Below, in pieces: positions 1 to 5,332 of a DNA stretch of 13,122 bases. The notes under the pieces are model-generated. The model was not told the origin of the DNA, searched no databases, and saw only the letters and a list, made by a program, of their open reading frames with translations. Source of the stretch: Pseudomonadota bacterium (lineage in GTDB: Bacteria; Pseudomonadota; Gammaproteobacteria; Acidithiobacillales; Acidithiobacillaceae); assembly GCA_021827445.1 (NCBI GenBank), contig JAKAVW010000009.1, forward strand, positions 11,273-24,394, written 5' to 3'. The position numbers and the translations under genes are program-made. Within the stretch, counting starts at the first letter, position 1. Every line of letters begins with the position of its first letter.

Positions 1-510
1 GTGCGCCACTTCCAGCCCCAGCAGACCACCGCCGATGACTACGGCTTCGCCGCCCAGATCGCTGCTGCGGGTGAGTTGCTCCACATCGGCCATATCCCGG
101 TAACTGAACACCCCCGGCAGATGGTTACCGGGAATGGGTGCGATGGCCGCTGCCGCTCCAGTGGCCAGCAGCAGACGGTCATAGGGCGCAGTCCGTCCAT
201 CTTCCGTCAGCACCTGGCGCCGCACCCGGTCGATAGCGGTTACCCGGCTCCCGGTATGCAGGGTAACGCCGTGTTCCGCGTACCAGTCCAAAGGGTTGAG
301 AATAGTCTCCTCCAGAGCCATCTCCCCGGCGAGCACCGGAGTCAGGAGGATTCGGTTATAATTGGGATGGAGTTCATCACCAAAAACGGTAATTTCGTAG
401 ATCTCCGGCGCCATTTTCAACAGCTCTTCGACGGCGCGGATACCGGCCATGCCGTTGCCGACCACGACCAGACGCGCTTTACGATGCTGTATAGGTACTG
501 GGTTCATCAT
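1..510 (-). CDS. nirB: Assimilatory nitrite reductase large subunit, N-terminal part
   Basis: NirB is the cytoplasmic large subunit of the siroheme enzyme that reduces nitrite to ammonium with NAD(P)H. Only the first 170 codons are in the window; the gene runs off the left edge. The visible part is the FAD/NAD(P) oxidoreductase module. Residues about 12-24 hold an FAD-binding stretch (VVVGNGMAGIRAVEEL), followed by YNRILLTPVLAGE, a typical NirB-like segment, then an LLLATGAA motif near residue 114 and a second Rossmann motif VVIGGGLLGLE near residue 157. The start is one of two adjacent ATG codons at 505-510, with GGGAG seven bases upstream. The nitrate transporter, porin and NasS-like gene upstream favour NirB over a rubredoxin or ferredoxin reductase, which has the same N-terminal fold. 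The siroheme domain that would prove it lies outside the window. Confidence 0.82.
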   Translation of the reverse strand, partial: MMNPVPIQHRKARLVVVGNGMAGIRAVEELLKMAPEIYEITVFGDELHPNYNRILLTPVLAGEMALEETILNPLDWYAEHGVTLHTGSRVTAIDRVRRQVLTEDGRTAPYDRLLLATGAAAAIAPIPGNHLPGVFSYRDMADVEQLTRSSDLGGEAVVIGGGLLGLEVAH

Positions 511-529
511 TGTAATGCTCCCAAAATAG

Positions 530-568
530 AAAAAAGGCGCAGTCAGCTGGATTGCTGACGACGCCTTT
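530..568 (-). terminator. Leader terminator (attenuator) of nirB
   Basis: On the minus strand, AAAGGCG and GTCAGC pair with GCTGAC and CGCCTTT, separated by a two-base internal mismatch on each side and a six-base loop (548-553). The stem is followed at once by six U (530-535). It ends only about 20 bases before the nirB start codon and 7 bases before its Shine-Dalgarno sequence, so it must be read through for nirB to be made. It cannot serve the porin gene, whose stop is 180 bases upstream, as efficiently as it would control nirB. This is the layout of a nitrate-responsive attenuator. Confidence 0.85.
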
Positions 569-573
569 GCCGT
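558..573 (-). promoter_or_regulatory. Candidate antiterminator hairpin (P2) in the nirB leader
   Basis: The minus-strand RNA reads ACGGC-AAAGGC-GUCGU: a five-pair stem (one G-U) around a six-base loop with A at position 1 and G at position 4, the consensus for RNA bound by ANTAR proteins. Its loop and downstream arm are the same bases as the upstream arm of the terminator at 530-568, so the two structures exclude each other. The equivalent hairpin before the transporter gene has a different stem but almost the same loop (GAAGGC), so stem bases covary while the loop is kept. Confidence 0.65.
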
Positions 574-584
574 TTTGCACTATG

Positions 585-602
585 ACGATCGTTGCGGATC
601 GC
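585..602 (-). promoter_or_regulatory. Candidate first hairpin (P1) in the nirB leader
   Basis: The minus-strand RNA reads GCGAUC-CGCAAC-GAUCGU: six pairs (one G-U) closing a six-base loop. It lies 11 bases upstream of the P2 hairpin and about 4 bases after the predicted start site, the same position as P1 in the transporter leader. The loop lacks the A1/G4 pattern, so its role as a protein-binding hairpin is less sure than that of P2. Confidence 0.4.
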
Positions 603-617
603 GTTGTAATCTTTCAA

Positions 618-632
618 GCAATAACCATGCTC
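618..632 (-). promoter_or_regulatory. Degenerate sigma-54 (-24/-12) promoter for nirB
   Basis: The minus strand reads GAGCATGGTTATTGC followed by T. The -12 part (TTGCT) is perfect and the N10 spacing to the -24 dinucleotide is right, but the -24 dinucleotide is AG instead of the nearly invariant GG. It is listed because it sits between the NtrC-type palindrome at 716-732 and the leader hairpins, and because a start near 606 would place P1 as in the other leaders. No better -24/-12 element was found between 570 and 715. Confidence 0.35.
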
Positions 633-715
633 AGGTACGGAGCTAAAATAAACAATGTATTAGAGAAAAGTGCTCCTGATGTGATGATTCATCATGGTGC
701 GTTTGAGGGTGAAGA

Positions 716-732
716 TGCACGATATTGGTGCA
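716..732. promoter_or_regulatory. NtrC-type enhancer site upstream of nirB
   Basis: TGCACGATATTGGTGCA matches 14 of 17 positions of the enteric NtrC consensus TGCACCAAAATGGTGCA and keeps both outer half-sites (TGCAC and GGTGCA). It lies about 85 bases upstream of the proposed -24 element, a usual enhancer distance. A weaker match (11 of 17) lies at 685-701, with the GCACCA half intact. Both are just downstream of the porin stop codon. Confidence 0.6.
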
Positions 733-748
733 TATGGCTTGCGGGAGG

Positions 749-1987
749 TCAGAATTTCGCGGTCACGAACACCCAGGCTCCCTGCGTATTCAACCCATAA
801 CTGGTCCGCCGGTAATCTGCATACTGCACTCCGGCACTCCAGTGTCTGGAAAAACCATGAATCGCTGACAAATCCAGCTCGTGACCGTATTGCGCACCTC
901 CATGGGCAGCATGAAAATCATAATAAATGGCTGCCAGATGGGTTCCCATCATTTTGCCGCCGATGGTGAAGTATAGGCTGCGCAAGCCTTCCGGTGGCGT
1001 GGTGAGGAAGACCTCCGCCCAGCCGTTAAAGGCATGCTTGGTGGCCAGTGGGGTCTGAAAGCCATAGCTGCCATTACGATTAGCCCCCATCACCATGTAA
1101 TCGGCATGCAGCCGGATCTTCGCAAGGGCCAGGCCAGCGCCGACGTGGTAATACCGGGCATTCACCGCCGTACTTCCACCGTCATAAGGCAACTGCCTAG
1201 CATAGCTCAGATCATAGGGCAGATGCAGGGTGTCACTCAATGGAATCGCACCCTGTACCCGCGCTCCGACCGTACCACTATTACAGACTTGCGGACCGCC
1301 CGCCAGAAAACACGCCGCCGCTCCCGGAATCATGCTGTAGGCCTGATTGCCATACCAGTAGCCAAAAACCTGGGCATGCAGCAGCGGCGACGGCGCCCAG
1401 CTTGCCTCGCTGAGGAACGTTTGTGCTGGCACGTTCTCGTTGAGGATGTTTTTGATCCGCCAGATATAGGCTCCATAAAGAGTCAGTTCCTGCAAGGGCT
1501 TGCCCTGCACCGAGACCGCGTCGAAGGTTTGTGGCGTCTGCCGGAAACCCACCGCGCCGACAAAGCGTTGGTCATCCAGATGAATCTCCTGACCTCCCCC
1601 GCGCAGGCGCAATCCAGGAACTCCGGCATACTGGAGATAGGCTTGATTGATGTTGGTCTCTTGCGGATCAGGAATTAGCGAATAGGCCGTCTTGCCATTA
1701 CGCAAGCTATTGTACTGATTTACTATCCCCGCAACGTTGATGAATTGCAGGTCGGCGCTGATGCCCGCAACGGGTTTGCTCGACAGGCCGAGCAGGGTTT
1801 GCACTGTGAAGGCATTGGCATCCGTTTCACCCGCCTGCGACATGAATTCATAGCGCGGACGAAAGTCTAGGCTGACGTGTCCGCCGGTGATGGCATTCGT
1901 CAGCGTGTTCGCATGGACGGTACCCGCCAGCAAGGCGAAAAGGGCAGCAGCGAAGTGATGGCGACGAAGTGGAAATAAGTGCGGCAT
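749..1987 (-). CDS. Outer-membrane porin, probably for nitrate/nitrite entry
   Basis: The 412-residue product begins with a basic stretch and hydrophobic core, then VHA at residues 24-26, a good signal peptidase I site, so the mature protein would start near Asn27. The rest has the alternating polar/hydrophobic pattern, many Tyr and Gly residues and the C-terminal aromatic residue (Phe412) of a beta-barrel outer-membrane protein. Length and style resemble the alginate-export/OprD-like porins often annotated near nitrate genes, but I cannot name the family with certainty. The start at 1987 is preceded by TGGAG with normal spacing. The gene lies 126 bases after the nitrate transporter and in the same direction, so it is probably read from the same transcript. 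A role in letting nitrate through the outer membrane is inferred from context only. Confidence 0.75.
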   Translation of the reverse strand: MPHLFPLRRHHFAAALFALLAGTVHANTLTNAITGGHVSLDFRPRYEFMSQAGETDANAFTVQTLLGLSSKPVAGISADLQFINVAGIVNQYNSLRNGKTAYSLIPDPQETNINQAYLQYAGVPGLRLRGGGQEIHLDDQRFVGAVGFRQTPQTFDAVSVQGKPLQELTLYGAYIWRIKNILNENVPAQTFLSEASWAPSPLLHAQVFGYWYGNQAYSMIPGAAACFLAGGPQVCNSGTVGARVQGAIPLSDTLHLPYDLSYARQLPYDGGSTAVNARYYHVGAGLALAKIRLHADYMVMGANRNGSYGFQTPLATKHAFNGWAEVFLTTPPEGLRSLYFTIGGKMMGTHLAAIYYDFHAAHGGAQYGHELDLSAIHGFSRHWSAGVQYADYRRTSYGLNTQGAWVFVTAKF

Positions 1988-2113
1988 GAGTTTCTCCAGA
2001 GTTTTTCACACGGTTCAGTCAGCGTTTTCGGAGGACTTGGGCCACGGTTCCCCAACGCGTGTGCCGCGCGCCCAAAAAATCATCCGAAGGGGGTTACGAC
2101 AGGATGTCGGGGC
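1988..2113 (-). other. Transporter-porin gap with a weak hairpin plus U-tract
   Basis: Directly after the transporter stop, the minus strand has CATCC and GGATG (2081-2106, loop of 16) followed by AUUUUUU (2074-2079). It is a poor intrinsic terminator compared with the three leader terminators of this cluster. A second imperfect dyad, TTGGGC (2037-2042) against GCCCAA (2070-2075) with an inner CGCG pair, follows; it lacks a U-run. Partial termination or RNA processing between transporter and porin is possible. I see no hexaloop hairpin or sigma-54 promoter here. Confidence 0.35.
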
Positions 2114-3514
2114 TCACTCGCTCATGGCGGTTGCACCCTGCAAGGCGGAGTTGACAACATCCGGGGCGACGGCTGCATGTCGTGACCACGGTAGCCAGTG
2201 GCGGCGCATGGCAAGCACCAATCCCAGCGCTGTCGCTGCGAGGAGGGCGAAGCAGGCGAAACCAAGGTGATAGGTCCCGGTTTCTTCCTTGGCAATACCA
2301 AGAATGACCGGCAGATAAAAACCGCCGATACCGCCCGCCGCACCGATGATGCCGGTCATGATTCCCGTTTTCAGCGGCCAGCGCAGGGGTACCAGTTGGA
2401 AGGTTGCTCCATTACCGAGTCCGAAACAGGCATAAAGGAAGAGCAGCAGGGCGATAGCGACGGGCAGAGATGGTGTCCACAGAACAAATGTGGTATCCGT
2501 CAGTGCAATACCACCGAGAAACCAGCGCAATGCAAGGACTCCGGAAACCCGGTCGGCAATGATCCCGCCCAATGGTCGCAGCATCGCACCAGTAAGGGCA
2601 AAAAGCGCCATCAACATGCCCGCATCGATTTTCGGCAGATGATACAGATTCACCAGCAACAAGCTGATATAGGCCGACATCCCCACAAACCCGCCGAAGG
2701 TGATGCTGTAGATCAGAATGATGATCCAGGTGTCGCGCTCTTTCAGCGCCAGGCGATAACGCTGCGGCAGCACCGCGCCCACCAGCAGCACCCCGAAGAC
2801 CGGCAGCATCAACAGGGCGGCCTTGCCTTGCAGCCCGAGCCAGCCCAGTGGGGTGGCCACTGCCAAAAAGGCCAGCCCAACCAGTGTCACGGTAAAGGCC
2901 GCCAGCGCCTGCCCGACATGCCCGCTTTTCGGTGCGCTATCTTTGCCCCAGAAAAACATGGTCACCCCGGCCAGCGCAAGCAAGGGTAGGGCTGCAGCGG
3001 TGGCGTGCGCCCAGCCAAAATGGGCGGCCAGCGGCGGAAACAGGAAGCCATCGAGTACCGCGCCAATGTTTCCGGCTGCCGCTATCCCCAACACGGTTCC
3101 CTGCACTGTGGCAGGATAATTGCTGCCCGCCATCGGCAAGGCCACCGCGAAGCTGGCGCCGCCGACACCCAGCAAAATGCCGAGCACGATCAACAACGGG
3201 AAGCTGGGCACCGCCGGGTAAAAAAGTAGAAAAAGCGGTGGAATCGCCGATAGCCCGATACCACCCAGCGCCAGCCAGCGGCCATCCATGGTCTGATACA
3301 AATTTCCCATGCTGACACGCAAAATTGCGGCCGCCAGCACCGGCACGGCCACCAGAAAACCCTGTTCTGCTGGCGTCAACCCCATGGTTTTGACCATGTA
3401 AGGTGCGAGTGGTCCGTAGAGCAGCCAGACCGTGAACCCGGTATCGAAATAGAGAAAACTGGCGACCAGTGCCCGCCAATTGCCGGTACGCAGCAGGGTA
3501 AAGAGTTCTTTCAT
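2114..3514 (-). CDS. NarK/NasA-type nitrate (nitrite) transporter, MFS
   Basis: A 466-residue inner-membrane protein with about twelve hydrophobic segments that moves nitrate and/or nitrite across the cytoplasmic membrane. Family marks are visible. Arg66 (RVSMG, second helix) and Arg313 (MLRPLGGIIADR) correspond to the two substrate-binding arginines of NarK. Two glycine-rich nitrate-signature stretches are present, AAGNIGAVLDGFLFPP (147-161) and GAAGGIGGFYLP (391-402), with GLGNGATFQLVP (365-376) just before the second. The start at 3514 has GGGAGG six bases upstream. An upstream in-frame start at 3625 would translate through the leader terminator and has no supporting Shine-Dalgarno sequence, so it is rejected. 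Neighbours (NasS-like protein, porin, nirB) point to assimilatory uptake rather than respiratory exchange. Control is by the sigma-54 promoter, NtrC sites and attenuator listed separately. Confidence 0.9.
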   Translation of the reverse strand: MKELFTLLRTGNWRALVASFLYFDTGFTVWLLYGPLAPYMVKTMGLTPAEQGFLVAVPVLAAAILRVSMGNLYQTMDGRWLALGGIGLSAIPPLFLLFYPAVPSFPLLIVLGILLGVGGASFAVALPMAGSNYPATVQGTVLGIAAAGNIGAVLDGFLFPPLAAHFGWAHATAAALPLLALAGVTMFFWGKDSAPKSGHVGQALAAFTVTLVGLAFLAVATPLGWLGLQGKAALLMLPVFGVLLVGAVLPQRYRLALKERDTWIIILIYSITFGGFVGMSAYISLLLVNLYHLPKIDAGMLMALFALTGAMLRPLGGIIADRVSGVLALRWFLGGIALTDTTFVLWTPSLPVAIALLLFLYACFGLGNGATFQLVPLRWPLKTGIMTGIIGAAGGIGGFYLPVILGIAKEETGTYHLGFACFALLAATALGLVLAMRRHWLPWSRHAAVAPDVVNSALQGATAMSE

Positions 3515-3548
3515 CGTGGCCTCCCTTGAGGTCATAGTCATGAAAATG

Positions 3549-3586
3549 AAAAAAGGCGCTCCTGGCTGATGGGCCAGGAACGCCTT
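3549..3586 (-). terminator. Leader terminator (attenuator) of the nitrate transporter gene
   Basis: On the minus strand a continuous stem of about fourteen pairs (AAGGCG, U-G, U-A, CCTGGC paired with GCCAGG and CGCCTT) closes a six-base loop (3567-3572). It is followed by six U (3549-3554). It ends 35 bases before the start codon of the transporter and about 36 bases after the predicted start site, so it acts on the leader of this gene and not on an upstream gene. This is the strongest of the three leader terminators. Confidence 0.88.
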
Positions 3587-3592
3587 CGTTCC
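3577..3592 (-). promoter_or_regulatory. Candidate antiterminator hairpin (P2) in the transporter leader
   Basis: The minus-strand RNA reads GGAAC-GAAGGC-GUUCC: five perfect pairs around a six-base loop, or six pairs around a tetraloop. It uses the upstream arm of the terminator at 3549-3586, so only one of the two can form. The loop has G at position 4 but G, not A, at position 1. Its match to the AAAGGC loop in the nirB leader, with different stem bases, supports a conserved element. Confidence 0.6.
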
Positions 3593-3598
3593 AAAACG

Positions 3599-3616
3599 CT
3601 GTCCGTCGGTGAACAG
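3599..3616 (-). promoter_or_regulatory. ANTAR-type hexaloop hairpin (P1) in the transporter leader
   Basis: The minus-strand RNA reads CUGUUC-ACCGAC-GGACAG: six pairs (one U-G) around a six-base loop with A1 and G4, exactly the ANTAR-binding consensus. It starts about six bases after the predicted start site and is joined to P2 (3577-3592) by a six-base linker. Paired hairpins with the second overlapping a terminator are the known architecture of NasR/NasT/EutV targets. Confidence 0.7.
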
Positions 3617-3633
3617 TGCTTGCAATTTTCCAA

Positions 3634-3648
3634 GCAGCTATCGTGCCA
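3634..3648 (-). promoter_or_regulatory. Sigma-54 (-24/-12) promoter of the nitrate transporter gene
   Basis: The minus strand reads TGGCACG, four bases (ATAG), then CTGCT, against the consensus TGGCACG-N4-TTGCW: the -24 block is perfect, GG-N10-GC spacing is exact and only one base of the -12 block differs. Transcription is expected to start near 3622. Confidence 0.85.
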
Positions 3649-3683
3649 CTGCTTCCGTCGAATTGCTGGAGGCGCCTGTTAAA

Positions 3684-3700
3684 TGCAGTTATGTAGTGCA
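3684..3700. promoter_or_regulatory. Promoter-proximal NtrC-like site
   Basis: TGCAGTTATGTAGTGCA keeps the outer TGCA and GTGCA halves of the NtrC consensus with the correct 17-base length (11 of 17 match). It lies about 36-52 bases upstream of the -24 element. Weaker than the distal site at 3791-3807; the two may act together. Confidence 0.45.
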
Positions 3701-3790
3701 TTAGTGGGGATGCCAAAGAGAGAAGGCAGTGGAATAAGGGGAGAAACGCACTTCCGTGGATTGAGGGTGGATGCTCGATTCAGGTGCACA

Positions 3791-3807
3791 CTCACCAAAA
3801 TGGTGCC
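3791..3807. promoter_or_regulatory. NtrC-type enhancer site for the transporter promoter
   Basis: CTCACCAAAATGGTGCC matches 14 of 17 positions of TGCACCAAAATGGTGCA, including the whole ACCAAAATGGTGC core. It sits about 150 bases upstream of the sigma-54 promoter at 3634-3648, and just after the stop codon of the NasS-like gene. The 313-base gap 3515-3827 is fully accounted for by this site, the proximal site, the promoter and the leader hairpins. Confidence 0.65.
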
Positions 3808-3827
3808 CAATAATGCAGCAACCCTTT

Positions 3828-4991
3828 TTAGGGCAGCACCCGGCTCCCGTCAAAAATGAGATTGGAACCCATGTGGATCATCCCCCCCTGATCATCCGCC
3901 ACCAGCCACGGCTGCGCCTGCGTACCCCACACCACGGAATCCTCCAATGGCGCGGAGATATTCAGCGCGTGTGCCGCCTGCCGGTATTCGGTGCAGCGAT
4001 ACACCTGCGGAATGAGTGTCGCGGCATCAACACCCTCCGGCCACTGACCTGCCGCCCGCATCTGCCGGACCAGCCACTGCGCATGGGAATGCCAGGGAAA
4101 ATTCGCTGAATAGCGGGTAAATACATGGAAATCATCATGCTGTGGTAAGCCCGGCACCGAGCCCGTTAGCGCCAGCGCGACCACTTCAGTGGGTACATCA
4201 ATGGCCGTGGCTACCCAATGGGCAGCCTCCAGTCGGTGCTGCGGATCGTCCAGCCAGCGCCCTGCCGTCAGAACCGCACGAATCAGGGCCTGATGTACCT
4301 CTGGTTGCGCCAAAGCCCAGTCCTCGCGCACGGCAAGCACCTTCTCCATTATGTTGTTCCAGAGAGCGTAACTGCTGACGATGGGGGTTCCGACCCCCTC
4401 GACCGCCGCCAGACTTCCCCAGGGTTCACCGACGCAATAACCATCGATCTCGTCGGCGCGCAGGGCTTCCACCATATAGCGCGGCGGTACCACGCTGATC
4501 TGTACCTGTGTGGCCGGATCAATGCCCGCCGCCTGCAGCCAGTGGCGCAGTTGATAATGATGATTGGACACTGGCGACACCACCGCAAAACGCAGTTTGC
4601 GGGCTGGATCTGCCTGAATGACCCGGTGCAAAGCGGCAGCCGCCAGCAGAGGCCGATCACCGCCCGTCAGACCCGCATCCGTCAAACGCTGGTGCAGCGC
4701 GGTGCTTACGGTGATCGCATTGCCGTTCAGGGACAGTGTCAGCGCTGTTATCACCGGCACCCGCGGTGAGGCGATGCCCAGTGTCGCCGCAAGCGGCAGC
4801 GGTGCCAGGGCATGTGCGGCCACCAGATCACCAAAGAGCAGATGATCGCGCAAACTCGCCCAGGACGGTTCCCGCTGCAGGGTCACCTGTAGACCCTGTT
4901 CGGCAAAGAAGCCACCCTCGCGGGCCACAATCAGCGGCGCGCTATCGACCAGAGCTACATAGCCAATGTTGAGAAAGTGTTCATGCGCCAT
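3828..4991 (-). CDS. nasS: NasS-like cytoplasmic nitrate/nitrite sensor (NrtA-fold)
   Basis: A 387-residue protein of the NrtA/CmpA/NasS periplasmic-binding fold. It starts MAHEHFLNIGYVALVDSAPL with no signal peptide, lipobox or Tat motif, which argues for a cytoplasmic sensor (NasS) and not a transporter's binding protein. The N-terminal block (residues 8-35, including APLIVAREGGFFAEQGLQV), HALAPLPLAATLGI (about 60-73), the LNGNAITVS segment and the GYCVGEPWGS block near residue 185 are shared with NasS and NrtA proteins. NasS of other proteobacteria holds the ANTAR antiterminator NasT inactive until nitrate or nitrite binds. That role fits the hexaloop/terminator leaders here, one of which precedes this very gene. 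The start at 4991 has GGAG eight bases upstream. No nasT follows it and no permease or ATPase genes are nearby. It could still be a leaderless solute-binding homologue with another role. Confidence 0.75.
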   Translation of the reverse strand: MAHEHFLNIGYVALVDSAPLIVAREGGFFAEQGLQVTLQREPSWASLRDHLLFGDLVAAHALAPLPLAATLGIASPRVPVITALTLSLNGNAITVSTALHQRLTDAGLTGGDRPLLAAAALHRVIQADPARKLRFAVVSPVSNHHYQLRHWLQAAGIDPATQVQISVVPPRYMVEALRADEIDGYCVGEPWGSLAAVEGVGTPIVSSYALWNNIMEKVLAVREDWALAQPEVHQALIRAVLTAGRWLDDPQHRLEAAHWVATAIDVPTEVVALALTGSVPGLPQHDDFHVFTRYSANFPWHSHAQWLVRQMRAAGQWPEGVDAATLIPQVYRCTEYRQAAHALNISAPLEDSVVWGTQAQPWLVADDQGGMIHMGSNLIFDGSRVLP

Positions 4992-5022
4992 GATAATTTC
5001 TCCAAAAATAAGCGGTACCTAC

Positions 5023-5058
5023 AAAAAATCCTCGCTGCCTGGAATCAGGTAGCGAGGA
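5023..5058 (-). terminator. Leader terminator (attenuator) of the nasS-like gene
   Basis: On the minus strand TCCTCGCT pairs with AGCGAGGA (eight pairs), then one C-A mismatch and four more pairs (CCTG/CAGG) around a four-base loop. Six U follow (5023-5028). It ends 31 bases before the nasS-like start codon, inside the leader. Confidence 0.85.
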
Positions 5059-5069
5059 CGTCGTTGTCC
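5056..5069 (-). promoter_or_regulatory. ANTAR-type hexaloop hairpin in the nasS-like leader
   Basis: The minus-strand RNA reads GGAC-AACGAC-GUCC: four perfect pairs around a six-base loop with A1 and G4. The last three bases overlap the upstream arm of the terminator at 5023-5058. It begins about six bases after the predicted start site, the same offset as P1 in the transporter leader, and its loop (AACGAC) differs from that P1 loop (ACCGAC) at one base. No second hairpin fits in this short leader. Confidence 0.58.
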
Positions 5070-5086
5070 AGAATACGTTAATCACA

Positions 5087-5101
5087 GCAAGAAACGCGCC
5101 A
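5087..5101 (-). promoter_or_regulatory. Sigma-54 (-24/-12) promoter of the nasS-like gene
   Basis: The minus strand reads TGGCGCG, four bases (TTTC), then TTGCT: GG-N10-GC spacing is exact, the -12 block is perfect and one base of the -24 block differs. Start expected near 5075. A clear NtrC palindrome was not found upstream; a weak GGCACC half-site lies near 5148. The enhancer may instead be the dyad at 5198-5226. Confidence 0.8.
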
Positions 5102-5197
5102 ATCTTTTCGCGTGTTGCTTTGTCCGGCTGCCTGTATTTTCTGGTGAAGGCACCCATCAGCGTCAGCGGCGGCAGAGTGTCTGGGGGTTGCCTGTGT

Positions 5198-5226
5198 GAG
5201 CCGTTCTCGCTGGACTTGAACGGCTC
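5198..5226. repeat. Nine-base perfect inverted repeat between the divergent genes
   Basis: GAGCCGTTC and GAACGGCTC are separated by 11 bases. The dyad lies about 110 bases upstream of the sigma-54 promoter of the nasS-like gene and about 110 bases before the Crp/Fnr start codon. It could be an operator or enhancer-protein site for either gene, or a hairpin in the regulator's leader; it is followed by only three T. The rest of the 4992-5332 gap shows nothing else I can name, and no convincing sigma-70 promoter for the regulator. Confidence 0.45.
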
Positions 5227-5332
5227 TTTCCAGGATTATTCAACATCATGTTCGGAGCAGTTTTTGTTATTCATCAAAAAATGGCAAGAGCTGATCTTTC
5301 TGCCTGTTCTACACTCTGGAGAAAAGCTGTCC

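Noticed and set aside
1034..1678. Plus-strand open frame opposite the porin gene
   Set aside because: No motif, no ribosome binding site, fully antisense to a well supported gene.
2198..2989. Long plus-strand open frame opposite the nitrate transporter gene
   Set aside because: Composition is rich in Gln, His and Arg with no recognisable motif, as expected for the antisense of a membrane-protein gene.
3515..3625. Upstream in-frame start that would add 37 residues to the nitrate transporter
   Set aside because: The extension runs through the leader terminator and hexaloop hairpins, is unlike the family, and the start at 3514 has a strong GGGAGG.
3828..4991. Reading the nasS-like gene as the binding protein of a nitrate ABC transporter
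   Set aside because: There is no signal peptide and no permease or ATPase gene nearby, while the leaders call for a NasS/NasT system. It is kept as an alternative only.
5120..5332. Longer N-terminus for the Crp/Fnr regulator
   Set aside because: The added 71 residues do not resemble the family, cross the dyad at 5198-5226, and the start at 5333 has a Shine-Dalgarno sequence and the expected length.
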